A stretch of 64,000 nt of DNA, taken from positions 19,542-83,541 of the forward strand of contig CAMEFI010000011.1 of NCBI GenBank assembly GCA_945915475.1, given 5' to 3'. Below, in pieces: positions 1 to 8,587 of the stretch. The DNA comes from an uncultured Clostridium sp. (lineage in GTDB: Bacteria; Bacillota; Clostridia; Lachnospirales; Lachnospiraceae). The notes beneath the pieces were generated by a model. The model was not told the origin of the DNA and made no database searches. It saw nothing but the letters and a program-made list of their open reading frames with translations. Every line of letters begins with the position of its first letter. The stretch's first letter is position 1. The position numbers were made by a program, and so were the translations under genes.

Positions 1-709
1 AATACTTAAGCTTATATTTATCCACAATATCCTGATAGGTGACATTCTCATCCTGTGCCAGAGAGGATAATGCCTCATTTGCCTTTTCCAGCTGTGTGGC
101 TTTCTTCTCATCGGTATATTCCTTCACACTTCCATCTTTGTCAACACTATAGCATTCAAACACCATATCATAGAAAGTTGTCATCCTGGCTTCCTCTTCC
201 GAGATTTCAAAATCATATTCCGCAATCTTCTGGTTATAGACTTTCTTCGCGATGGCATTTTCCTCCATCACCTGTTTTACCAGTTCCTTTGTAATCTCAG
301 ATTCCTTCAGATCTGCTTGTGTTAATCCATTATAAAAGGTCTCTGCTGCATTCTCAATATCTGCCCTTTCACTATCACTTAACGAGATATTCATATCCTC
401 TGCCTGATGCACCAAAACCCTGACCCGGTTGATGTTTTCAATAATATCCTCGATGGTAATCTCCCTTAATGTGCGATTACCATTCTCCGTATCCATCTCT
501 AAATCCCAGACACCATTTCCATAGGTCTTCTGATAGTCTTCCTCTATCGTCTTTCCATAAATGTAATATTCCCCATACGTAATCTGGGAATCTCCAAATT
601 CGTATACAATATTCTTTGTTTCCTCTGTATTTTTCTTGCCACAGGCAGTCGAACTCATCACACAGATGAGACTCATACAGATGACCCAAAATCGTTTTGC
701 ATATCTCAT
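1..709 (-). CDS. Foldase-like lipoprotein (C-terminus beyond window)
   Basis: This frame is open from position 709 leftward to the window edge (236 codons visible). It begins with a basic N-terminus, a hydrophobic stretch and a lipobox-like STAC with the cysteine at residue 23, so an exported lipoprotein is likely. The acidic, helical region after it resembles the N-terminal half of SurA/PrsA-type foldases, as in the next gene upstream. GGAGGA at 717-722 lies 7 bases before the ATG at 709. Another ATG at 713 in a different frame is too close to that site and opens only a short shadow frame. The gene follows the PpiC-type gene with a few bases between stop and start, so the two are cotranscribed. 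The catalytic domain, if present, lies outside the window. Foldase assignment is inference from context and composition. Confidence 0.7.
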   Translation of the reverse strand, partial: MRYAKRFWVICMSLICVMSSTACGKKNTEETKNIVYEFGDSQITYGEYYIYGKTIEEDYQKTYGNGVWDLEMDTENGNRTLREITIEDIIENINRVRVLVHQAEDMNISLSDSERADIENAAETFYNGLTQADLKESEITKELVKQVMEENAIAKKVYNQKIAEYDFEISEEEARMTTFYDMVFECYSVDKDGSVKEYTDEKKATQLEKANEALSSLAQDENVTYQDIVDKYKLKY

Positions 710-712
710 ACA

Positions 713-1816
713 TTATTCCTCCACATATTTTGCAAAATCATATAAGGATAATTTGTCCCAGCTATTTCCAACAAATGTTGCTTCTTCTACTCCCAATTCG
801 TTATACCATTCTTCCTTTTTCTCTTTCAAAGCATCTTCTGCCATATCCAAACGGTAATGTTCCATTACCTGCTCCGAAAGTTCCTTATTATCCTCTTCTA
901 TCATCTCAACAATAGCATAGCAGCTTGCTATATCGATCACCGGGCTATATTCTCCCTTTTTCAATGTCTTTGCATACTGAGTAAAATCATCTCCAAAGCT
1001 TTCTGCCATATTGCTCTGCTTACCGGAGACATTCTCAATTCCATATTCTTTGGCAAGCTCTTCAATATCAGCACCATCCTTTAGTTTCTGATGGGCTTCT
1101 TCTGCCTGTTGTTTTCTCTGCGTAATCTCCTCATCCGAAAGCAACAGCGGCGTCTGTCCATCCTCTTCCGTCAGATAATTGCCATCTTCATCCACCTGAA
1201 CCTTCGGAAATAACAGCATATACATCGTGCAGTATCTCTGATCTTCCACCTCAACAGTATCCGTTACAGATTCTTCTAGCTTATATGCCAGGTATCGCTC
1301 CCGATACACTTCCATTACCCTGTCTCTTTCAATTCCAAGGTCATTCAGGATTCTCCCACTGATCTGTCCTAAGTATTTAACGACATCCTCTGAAATCGCC
1401 TCTTCTTCCTCTTTGGACAATTGAATCCCCTGTTTCTCAGCGATCATCGCTTCCACTTTATAATCCATAATCAGTTGAAGAACTTCTTTCTTATAATACT
1501 CATCTGCACTACTTCCATCCTCTGCAGTGGTATCCAATGCATTCTCACCAATTCCTAAATCCACAACATTTTGAAGCATGCACAAATTCACTTCATCCAG
1601 ATAGACATTTTCATCTCCAACCTTGAACACGACCGTATCGGAAGGGGAGCGCCCTTCTCCTGACAGGAACCACAAAATAACTGCAAACACAGCAATCAGA
1701 AGAAGAATACCAGCCCCAAAAAGAATACCTTCCTTTCTCTTTTTTCCCTTGTCCGACTTTTGTTCCTTATCCAATTGTTTCTTTGTTTTCTGGTCACTCT
1801 TTCGTTTTGTCCCCAT
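713..1816 (-). CDS. Membrane-anchored PpiC/SurA-type peptidyl-prolyl isomerase
   Basis: A 367-residue protein with a highly basic cytoplasmic N-terminus, one membrane segment at about residues 30-51 and an extracellular part. The extracellular part has a SurA-like helical N-domain followed by a parvulin-like region (around residues 205-320, including the segment ADIEELAKEYG). Proteins of this type assist folding of secreted proteins outside the membrane. An upstream in-frame ATG at 1876 would add 20 residues. However, it overlaps the -10 hexamer of a clear promoter (1875-1880) and has no ribosome binding site. The ATG at 1816 has AAAGGA 7 bases upstream, so I use 1816. The stop is followed at once by the lipoprotein gene ending the window. 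Whether the parvulin fold is catalytically active cannot be judged here. Confidence 0.8.
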   Translation of the reverse strand: MGTKRKSDQKTKKQLDKEQKSDKGKKRKEGILFGAGILLLIAVFAVILWFLSGEGRSPSDTVVFKVGDENVYLDEVNLCMLQNVVDLGIGENALDTTAEDGSSADEYYKKEVLQLIMDYKVEAMIAEKQGIQLSKEEEEAISEDVVKYLGQISGRILNDLGIERDRVMEVYRERYLAYKLEESVTDTVEVEDQRYCTMYMLLFPKVQVDEDGNYLTEEDGQTPLLLSDEEITQRKQQAEEAHQKLKDGADIEELAKEYGIENVSGKQSNMAESFGDDFTQYAKTLKKGEYSPVIDIASCYAIVEMIEEDNKELSEQVMEHYRLDMAEDALKEKKEEWYNELGVEEATFVGNSWDKLSLYDFAKYVEE

Positions 1817-1874
1817 ATTCCATTCCTTTGTCTTTCTCTTATACCAGATGAACAATCCTTCATTCATTCTTTTC

Positions 1875-1903
1875 ATTATAGTATATTTTCATATATGCGT
1901 CAA
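1875..1903 (-). promoter_or_regulatory. Sigma-A promoter for the foldase pair
   Basis: On the minus strand TTGACG (1898-1903) is followed by a 17-base spacer and TATAAT (1875-1880), a near-consensus vegetative promoter. It lies in the short gap after the mfd stop codon, so the two foldase genes can be transcribed independently of mfd. It also rules out the ATG at 1876 as translation start because that codon sits inside the -10 box. Confidence 0.8.
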
Positions 1904-1911
1904 AAAATTAT

Positions 1912-4900
1912 TCATCCTTCGATCAATTCATTGATATCTGCGATAATGCCATCTAACTGCAGAATAAACTTCTTAAGACTTTTCTTTTCCAAATCAATGA
2001 TAAATCCAGGGTTTGCCCCCGCCACAATCCGTATGTTATTCAGATACTTTGCCAGAAAATCATCTAAAAGTTCTGTCTTTACCTTGACTCCCGCTGCCAT
2101 TGCTACATGCACCTTGCCATCTTTATAAGTAATCTCCGTTATATATGCTTCGTGAGCCTGTGCTTTCAGTTTCGCAATGGTCATCAGATTCGTCACTGCT
2201 GTCGGCGGTTCTCCAAACCGGTCTGTCAGTTCATCCAGCATATCCTCATAATCTTCCTGTGTCCAAATGCCGGAAATCCGTTTGTACAACTCTAATTTTG
2301 TCATCTCATTTTTCACATAGGTTGCCGGAATATAAGCATCGATTGGAATCTCAATGGACGTCGCAAAGGTTTCTTCACTAAGCTCACCCTTTTGCTGCAA
2401 AATGGCATCATTAAGCATTTTGCAATATAAGTCATATCCAACTGCCGCCATATGACCGGACTGATCTTCTCCTAACAGGTTACCCGCTCCACGAATCTCC
2501 AGATCCCGCATGGCAATCTTAAATCCGGACCCCAGATCCGTAAATTCCCGAATGGCTTTCAACCGTTTCTCTGCTGTTTCCTTCAGCATCTTATCTCTGC
2601 GATACATTAGAAATGCATATGCTGTTTTACTGGAACGTCCCACTCTTCCCCGAAGCTGGTACAACTGTGATAACCCGTAATTTTCCGCATCATGGATAAT
2701 CATGGTATTGGCATTACTGATATCCAGTCCCGTCTCAATGATCGTTGTTGTCACCAGAACATCAATTTCCTTATTGATAAATGCCATCATCACATCCTCG
2801 AGTTCCTTTTCATTCATCTGACCGTGAGCATAGGAAATCCGTACATTAGGCATCATTTTTGCAAGATCTGCTGCCACATCCGCAATGGTATTGACCCGGT
2901 TATATACATAATACACCTGACCACCCCGGGCTAACTCCCTTGTTACTGCCTCTTTAATCAACTCCGGATTATATTCCAACACATATGTCTGAATTGCCTT
3001 GCGGTCCACGGGAGGCTCCTCCAACAAACTCATATCCCGTATTCCAACCAGACTCATATGAAGAGTTCTGGGAATCGGTGTTGCCGTAAGAGTCAGCACA
3101 TCAACATCTTTCTTAATCTGCTTAATCTTCTCCTTATGGGATACACCAAATCTCTGCTCTTCATCAATAATGAGTAATCCAAGATTACTGTAATCCAAAT
3201 CCTTAGAAAGCAACCGATGTGTTCCAATAATAATATCAATCTGTCCCTTTTTGAGTTTCTGAATGGTTTCCCGCTGCTCTTTTGCGCTTAAGAAACGGGA
3301 CAGCATCCCTATCTCCACCGGATAATCCTGCATACGTTCCTTAAATGTATTATAGTGCTGCTGTGCCAGGATTGTCGTAGGCACCAGATAAGCAACCTGT
3401 TTACCATCCTGCACCGCCTTAAATGCCGCACGAATAGCCACCTCTGTTTTGCCGTATCCAACATCTCCGCAAATCAAACGGTCCATGATCTTGGTGCTTT
3501 CCATATCTGCTTTTGTCTCCTGAATGGCACGAAGCTGGTCATTGGTTTCCTCATAAGGAAACATTTCCTCAAATTCCTTCTGCCAGACAGTGTCCGGAGA
3601 AAATGCATAGCCGGATTTCGACTGTCGGATAGCATACAGTTCCACCAGTTCCTTCGCCACTACATTTACCTGCCGGCGAACCTTTGACTTTGTTTTCTCC
3701 CACTCATTACCGCCTAACTTGTTAAGCTTCGGTCTCCTGCTATCCTTCGATGCATATTTCTGAATCATATCCAGTTGGGAAGCAAGAATGAATAATTTCG
3801 ACCCTCCACTATACTCGATAGCAATATAATCCTTTGTAACCTGGTCTACTTCTATCTTCTCAATTCCCAGGTAAATACCCAGACCGTGCCGCTCATGCAC
3901 CACATAATCTCCAATATTCAGGTCATCAAAGCTGTTAATTTTCTCTCCGGAATACAGCGGTTTACGCTTCAGCCGTTTCTTAGTCTTTTGCTGTCCAAAA
4001 ATGTCGCCTTCCGTAAGCACCACTAAATGAATATCCGGAACGCAGAATCCGCTCTTTAATCTCCCATTGGTAACCATCATTTCCGACTGCTCTAACACAC
4101 GATCCTTGTTCTCTGTAAAAAAGCAATTCACATCCTGATCCCGTAAATTCTCCGCAAAACGTTCTCCACGGGTCGCAGATGGACAAAACAGCACAATACG
4201 ATATCCTTCCTGCTTCCATCTTTTTATATCCTTCAATAACATTTCAAAATTATGACGGTAAGTAGGAACCATCTTCGTCTCAAATGCCAGTCTGGTCTGT
4301 GGCTCAAACAAAGATTCCTCTTTTGCCAAAATGCTGAACAGCACCGTATCTTTTATGGCTATCTTTCCTGCAATCTCCTTGTAATCAAACAGAATATCAG
4401 CCTGACTTGGCAGCATATAACCACCTTCTAACCGGCTGATCATACTCTCCCGGAATTCCAGCTGGCAGGCTTTTGCTCTCTCTAACACCCGGTCCGGCTC
4501 ATCTACAAAAATGAGGGTATCTTCCGGCATATAAGACAAAAAACTATAAAGCTCCTCATAGAAAGCACCAATATAACTATCTATTCCCATGGCACTATGA
4601 AAGCATGTAAGTTCTTCCTTCAACGCCTCCATCTCCCGGTTGATCCTTGCATATTCTTCTGTCTTAAAACTTTCTTTCAACTGCTTCGCATATGCTTTAT
4701 GCTCCTTTTGCAGTTTTTTCAGTCCGTTTTGCACTCTGCCCTCATCTAAAATCATCTCTGCCGCAGGATATACACGCAGTTCTTCTACATTTTCAATGCT
4801 ACGCTGACTTTCTACATCAAAACTGCGAATACTGTCAATTTCTTCTCCCCAGAGTTCCACACGATATGGGCACTCACTACTCATGGGGAAGATATCCAGG

Positions 4901-5427
4901 ATACCTCCCCTTACTGCAAATTGTCCAACTCCATCTACCCAATCATTTCTCTCATATCCAAGAGCCACTAGTGTCTTCTTCATCTTTTCAAGATCCAGGG
5001 GCTCTCCAAGCCGGAACGATACAATGTTCTTTTCTATTTCCTCAAGGGGTACCAGCTTATTGAGCAGCGCATCAATAGATACCACAACTGTCGTAGCAGT
5101 ATGTTCAATAATCCCCTTAACCACTTCCATTCTCTGTCGCAAAATCGTATGCCCATGAATATCCGCATTGTAAAACAACACATCCTTTGCCGGATAATAC
5201 AGAACATTTCGATCAAAAAATGCATAGGCGTCTACAATCTCCTTTGCCCGGTCTTCATTATATGTCACGATCAGTTTCATCCGGTCGCTTCCCAAACAGT
5301 CCATTACATAATACCGGGCAAATCCATCTGTCCCTGTAATCTCCACAGGCATTTTCTTATGTTTTTTTGCCTGTATATACTGCTCCCCTACCTCCGATAA
5401 TCGAAAGGGTGCTTTCAAACATTCCAT
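1912..5427 (-). CDS. mfd: Transcription-repair coupling factor
   Basis: A full-length (1171 aa) Mfd. It removes RNA polymerase stalled at DNA lesions and recruits the UvrABC excision machinery. Visible parts in order are a UvrB-like N-terminal region, a CarD-like RNA-polymerase-interaction domain around residues 490-570 (YVVHERHGLGIYLGIE), a RecG-type helicase core with Walker A GDVGYGKTE and a DEEQ box in LLIIDEEQRFG, motif VI QLRGRVGRS, and the C-terminal TRCF domain. GAGGA is 9 bases before the ATG. The next gene upstream, yhaM, ends 16 bases away, so they probably share a transcript. All key helicase motifs look intact. Confidence 0.97.
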   Translation of the reverse strand: MECLKAPFRLSEVGEQYIQAKKHKKMPVEITGTDGFARYYVMDCLGSDRMKLIVTYNEDRAKEIVDAYAFFDRNVLYYPAKDVLFYNADIHGHTILRQRMEVVKGIIEHTATTVVVSIDALLNKLVPLEEIEKNIVSFRLGEPLDLEKMKKTLVALGYERNDWVDGVGQFAVRGGILDIFPMSSECPYRVELWGEEIDSIRSFDVESQRSIENVEELRVYPAAEMILDEGRVQNGLKKLQKEHKAYAKQLKESFKTEEYARINREMEALKEELTCFHSAMGIDSYIGAFYEELYSFLSYMPEDTLIFVDEPDRVLERAKACQLEFRESMISRLEGGYMLPSQADILFDYKEIAGKIAIKDTVLFSILAKEESLFEPQTRLAFETKMVPTYRHNFEMLLKDIKRWKQEGYRIVLFCPSATRGERFAENLRDQDVNCFFTENKDRVLEQSEMMVTNGRLKSGFCVPDIHLVVLTEGDIFGQQKTKKRLKRKPLYSGEKINSFDDLNIGDYVVHERHGLGIYLGIEKIEVDQVTKDYIAIEYSGGSKLFILASQLDMIQKYASKDSRRPKLNKLGGNEWEKTKSKVRRQVNVVAKELVELYAIRQSKSGYAFSPDTVWQKEFEEMFPYEETNDQLRAIQETKADMESTKIMDRLICGDVGYGKTEVAIRAAFKAVQDGKQVAYLVPTTILAQQHYNTFKERMQDYPVEIGMLSRFLSAKEQRETIQKLKKGQIDIIIGTHRLLSKDLDYSNLGLLIIDEEQRFGVSHKEKIKQIKKDVDVLTLTATPIPRTLHMSLVGIRDMSLLEEPPVDRKAIQTYVLEYNPELIKEAVTRELARGGQVYYVYNRVNTIADVAADLAKMMPNVRISYAHGQMNEKELEDVMMAFINKEIDVLVTTTIIETGLDISNANTMIIHDAENYGLSQLYQLRGRVGRSSKTAYAFLMYRRDKMLKETAEKRLKAIREFTDLGSGFKIAMRDLEIRGAGNLLGEDQSGHMAAVGYDLYCKMLNDAILQQKGELSEETFATSIEIPIDAYIPATYVKNEMTKLELYKRISGIWTQEDYEDMLDELTDRFGEPPTAVTNLMTIAKLKAQAHEAYITEITYKDGKVHVAMAAGVKVKTELLDDFLAKYLNNIRIVAGANPGFIIDLEKKSLKKFILQLDGIIADINELIEG

Positions 5428-5443
5428 ATCAATCTTTCCTCTA

Positions 5444-6391
5444 CTATTTTGATGTCGGTCTCACATTGGTTTCAAACATGCGACTATAACCAAGCCATTC
5501 CCCGTTACCATTACTATTTCCACTATCTAATAGTTCAATAAAGCCTTCTAATTTTGCGTCTGTATTATCTGCAAATGCAAGGGCTACCGCCTCCATTAAA
5601 GCAGGCTTCTTTGGTGAACCGAACTCCAGCTCACCGTGATGTGATAAAATACAATGTTTCAATTCGTTGGCAAGCTTTACCGGGAAACCATTAATCTGTT
5701 TCATTTTCTCATCTAACATAATGGTGCCGGTTACAATATGTCCAACCAACTGTCCCTCATCCGTGTAATCATTTTCCGGGAAAGAAGAAATCTCACTCAT
5801 CTTACCAATATCATGACAAAGTGCTGCCGTGATCAACAGATCATGGTTGAGTACCGGATATCTCTCTACATAAAACTCACACAAACGTGCCACCGATAAA
5901 CTATGTTCCAAAAGTCCTCCCGCAAAATTATGATGCATTGTCTTTGCCGCAGAATGAATCTTGAATGCTTTCATAAAATCCGGATCCTTTGTAAATACCA
6001 TTTCTAATAACTGGTGCAAATACTCGTTTTTCACTGTGTCAATCATTTCTAATAATTCATTATACATTTCATCCACATTCCGTTTGGAACACGGCATGTA
6101 GTCAATGGGATCGTATTCGCCTTCTTCTGCTTTCCGGACTCTGCGGATATTAAGCTGCAATGCCCCCTGGAAGCTTACCACCTGTGCATCCACCTGAATA
6201 TAATCCATCGATTCGAAATGTCCGATTCCATTTGACAGATCCCATACTTTACCGTCTACAGAACCCGTCTTATCATGCAACTGCATGGAATAATAATTCT
6301 TTCCTGCTTTCGTCTGTAATGTCTTCTTGTCCTTACATAAATAAATGGATGAGATCATATCTCCTTCTCTTAATTCTTTGATAAATCGCAT
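5444..6391 (-). CDS. yhaM: 3'-5' exoribonuclease YhaM-type (OB fold + HD domain)
   Basis: A 315-residue protein with an N-terminal nucleic-acid-binding OB-fold (about residues 10-95) and an HD-type phosphohydrolase domain. Its metal ligands are visible in LLEHSLSVARL, the central CHDIGKM and SHHGELEFG. This is the layout of Bacillus YhaM, a Mn-dependent 3'-5' exoribonuclease that trims mRNA ends. Length matches the family (about 310-320 aa). AGGAGG precedes the ATG. It lies between the two-component pair and mfd in the same direction, 29 bases from the kinase gene. The exact substrate in this organism is inferred from the family only. Confidence 0.93.
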   Translation of the reverse strand: MRFIKELREGDMISSIYLCKDKKTLQTKAGKNYYSMQLHDKTGSVDGKVWDLSNGIGHFESMDYIQVDAQVVSFQGALQLNIRRVRKAEEGEYDPIDYMPCSKRNVDEMYNELLEMIDTVKNEYLHQLLEMVFTKDPDFMKAFKIHSAAKTMHHNFAGGLLEHSLSVARLCEFYVERYPVLNHDLLITAALCHDIGKMSEISSFPENDYTDEGQLVGHIVTGTIMLDEKMKQINGFPVKLANELKHCILSHHGELEFGSPKKPALMEAVALAFADNTDAKLEGFIELLDSGNSNGNGEWLGYSRMFETNVRPTSK

Positions 6392-6420
6392 CTGACTATC
6401 CTCCTGCTTTCCTATTCTTT

Positions 6421-7839
6421 CTATTGCACATCTACCTTAGGTAACGAAAAAACAAATTCGCTGCCGGCGCCTGCCGTGCTGATCAGATCTATATGTTCCC
6501 CATGAGCCTTAATAATCTCTTTTGTGATGGCTAATCCCAGTCCTGTTCCCTGCTTATCCTTTCCTCTTGACGGATCTGTCTTATAGAAACGATCCCACAC
6601 TTTGTTCTGTTTATCCTTCTCAATTCCCGGCCCTTCATCCTTTACCGAAACAAAGACCTTGTCATTTTTATCATATACGGTAATCTGTATTTGTCCACCC
6701 CTGGGACTGAATTTGATTGCGTTATCCACAAGATTGTAGATAACCTGGCCTATTTTCATCTTATCTGCATACACAGATGTGTGTTCCGCCGGGCACTTCA
6801 ACCGCAGATCAATCTGTTTATTTTCACAGACACCCTCCACAGTATTACGTACCTCCCGGATAATGTCCACCACGTCAAATTTCTGTTTCTTCAAAATCGG
6901 ACCATATGTATCAAAATCATTTAACTCGAGAAGGCCTTCCGTAAGCTTGGAAAGCCGCTTGGATTCTGTAAGAACAATATTCAAATACTTATCATATTTG
7001 TCTGCAGGTATCGTGCCGTCTAGCATTGCCTCTAAATACCCCTTGATGGAGGTTAATGGAGACCGGAAATCATGTGAAATATTGGCAATAAAATTCTTCC
7101 TATATTCATCTAATTTACTCAACTCACTTGCCATATATTCCAGGGAATCCGAAAGCTCCCCAATTTCGTCCTTTCTCTTCACACCCGTTTTGGCTTCAAA
7201 ATTCCCCTTTGCATATTCCCGTGCGGTATTGTTCAGTTTTGCAATGGGTCGGATGACCGTTCCTGACAGATAAGCCAGAACGACACCCACCACCAGAATC
7301 ATCACAAGGAACGGCATATACATAATATTCAGCATGTCATCCTGCAGATTATCCAGCTCTGTCATTGAAGTATGCATTACCAGGTATCCACTCTGTTCCG
7401 TCCCGGAATAGACCGGAATTCCAATACTTATGACGGTACCTTCAAAAATATGATAAAAATCACCTGTCATGGTAAATGCATTCTTTGGATTCAGACTTTC
7501 ATCAATGGCATCCAGACTGTTTGGCAGTTTTCTATAGTTATCCGGATTGGACGCTACAATCAAATTGCCATCCGAATCAAAATACCAGACATTTGTTTTT
7601 AGGGCATCCTCAAACTCATTGAAGCGCACCTGTAAATATTCCAGGGAAGTAATTCCCTGAATATAGGATGTAATTGCCTGCTCTGACAACAGATTGGCCT
7701 CATTGACCAGATTATTCTGTTTTTCAGATACCAGTGCTTTCTGCGTTGCATAAGTAGTGTAACTGCCCAATGCAATAAAAACACCAATCAGCAGCAACAC
7801 AATCATCACGATTACTTTATCAAAAAATGTACGTTTCAC
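6421..7839 (-). CDS. Two-component sensor histidine kinase
   Basis: A 472-residue membrane sensor kinase. Membrane segments at about residues 8-28 and 172-192 enclose an extracellular sensing region of about 140 residues. A HAMP linker, the HisKA dimerisation domain with phospho-acceptor His256 (SHDFRSPLTSIKG) and an HATPase_c domain follow, with N box DNAIKFS, DEGPGIE and the G box GTGLGLAI. The start is GTG at 7839 with GGGGAG 7 bases upstream. It follows its response regulator by 15 bases and is surely coupled to it. The stimulus is unknown. The extracellular domain resembles the variable sensors of PhoR/WalK-like kinases but shows no recognisable ligand motif. Confidence 0.93.
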   Translation of the reverse strand: MKRTFFDKVIVMIVLLLIGVFIALGSYTTYATQKALVSEKQNNLVNEANLLSEQAITSYIQGITSLEYLQVRFNEFEDALKTNVWYFDSDGNLIVASNPDNYRKLPNSLDAIDESLNPKNAFTMTGDFYHIFEGTVISIGIPVYSGTEQSGYLVMHTSMTELDNLQDDMLNIMYMPFLVMILVVGVVLAYLSGTVIRPIAKLNNTAREYAKGNFEAKTGVKRKDEIGELSDSLEYMASELSKLDEYRKNFIANISHDFRSPLTSIKGYLEAMLDGTIPADKYDKYLNIVLTESKRLSKLTEGLLELNDFDTYGPILKKQKFDVVDIIREVRNTVEGVCENKQIDLRLKCPAEHTSVYADKMKIGQVIYNLVDNAIKFSPRGGQIQITVYDKNDKVFVSVKDEGPGIEKDKQNKVWDRFYKTDPSRGKDKQGTGLGLAITKEIIKAHGEHIDLISTAGAGSEFVFSLPKVDVQ

Positions 7840-7854
7840 TCTATATCTCCCCGG

Positions 7855-8559
7855 CTATTTCACTTCAAATTTGTAGCCAATGCCCCATACAGTGGCTATA
7901 GACCAGTTACTGCCATCCTTAATCTTCTCCCGGATACGTTTTACATGTACATCAACGGTTCTGGTATCTCCAATGTAATCATACCCCCATATCTGATCCA
8001 GCAATTGTTCTCGTGTAAATACCTGGTTGGGATTGCTGGCCAGGAAATACAAAAGTTCCATTTCCTTGGGAGGCATATCGATCATGTCCCCATTGTATAT
8101 AACAGAATAACTATTCATGTTAACCGTCAGGCCATCATACTTCACCCAATCACCATTTTCTTCCACCTGCTGTTCCATCGCTTCCTCGTTCTGATGAACT
8201 CTCCGAAGAACCGCCTGCACTCTGGCTACTAATTCATTGGAATCAAATGGTTTGATAATATAATCATCGGCACCAATCTTTAATCCAAGGACCTTATCAA
8301 ATACTTCTCCCTTGGCAGACAGCATAATAATGGGTACATTGCTACTTTTCCGAATCTCCCGACACACATCATAGCCATCCATTCCCGGCAGCATGATATC
8401 CAGCAAAATTAACTGTGGTTGATATTCTTTGAATTTTGCCAATGCCGCTTCCCCATCTCCGGCAATCTCTGTATCAAAACATTCCTTTACCAGATATAGA
8501 GAAATAAGCTCTGCAATATTCTCATCATCATCTACGATTAAAATTCGTTTCTTTTCCAT
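7855..8559 (-). CDS. OmpR/PhoB-family response regulator
   Basis: A 234-residue regulator. The receiver domain (1-120) has the acidic cluster DDDE at 10-13, phospho-acceptor Asp54 in LLDIMLPG, and the conserved T/S and K positions (MLSAKGE, IIKPFDSNEL). The C-terminal winged-helix DNA-binding domain (about 138-232) ends in the typical RTVDVHVKRIREK recognition region. GGAGACGGGA precedes the ATG. Encoded immediately before the histidine kinase, with which it forms a phosphorelay. It sits 28 bases after mutS2. Target promoters cannot be predicted from this sequence. Confidence 0.95.
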   Translation of the reverse strand: MEKKRILIVDDDENIAELISLYLVKECFDTEIAGDGEAALAKFKEYQPQLILLDIMLPGMDGYDVCREIRKSSNVPIIMLSAKGEVFDKVLGLKIGADDYIIKPFDSNELVARVQAVLRRVHQNEEAMEQQVEENGDWVKYDGLTVNMNSYSVIYNGDMIDMPPKEMELLYFLASNPNQVFTREQLLDQIWGYDYIGDTRTVDVHVKRIREKIKDGSNWSIATVWGIGYKFEVK

Positions 8560-8587
8560 TCCCGTCTCCTTTTTTCCGATTCGTTCA

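Noticed and set aside
477..713. Open frame starting at ATG 713 (78 codons) on the minus strand
   Set aside because: It overlaps the lipoprotein gene in another frame, and the ribosome binding site is only three bases from its start but seven from the lipoprotein start at 709.
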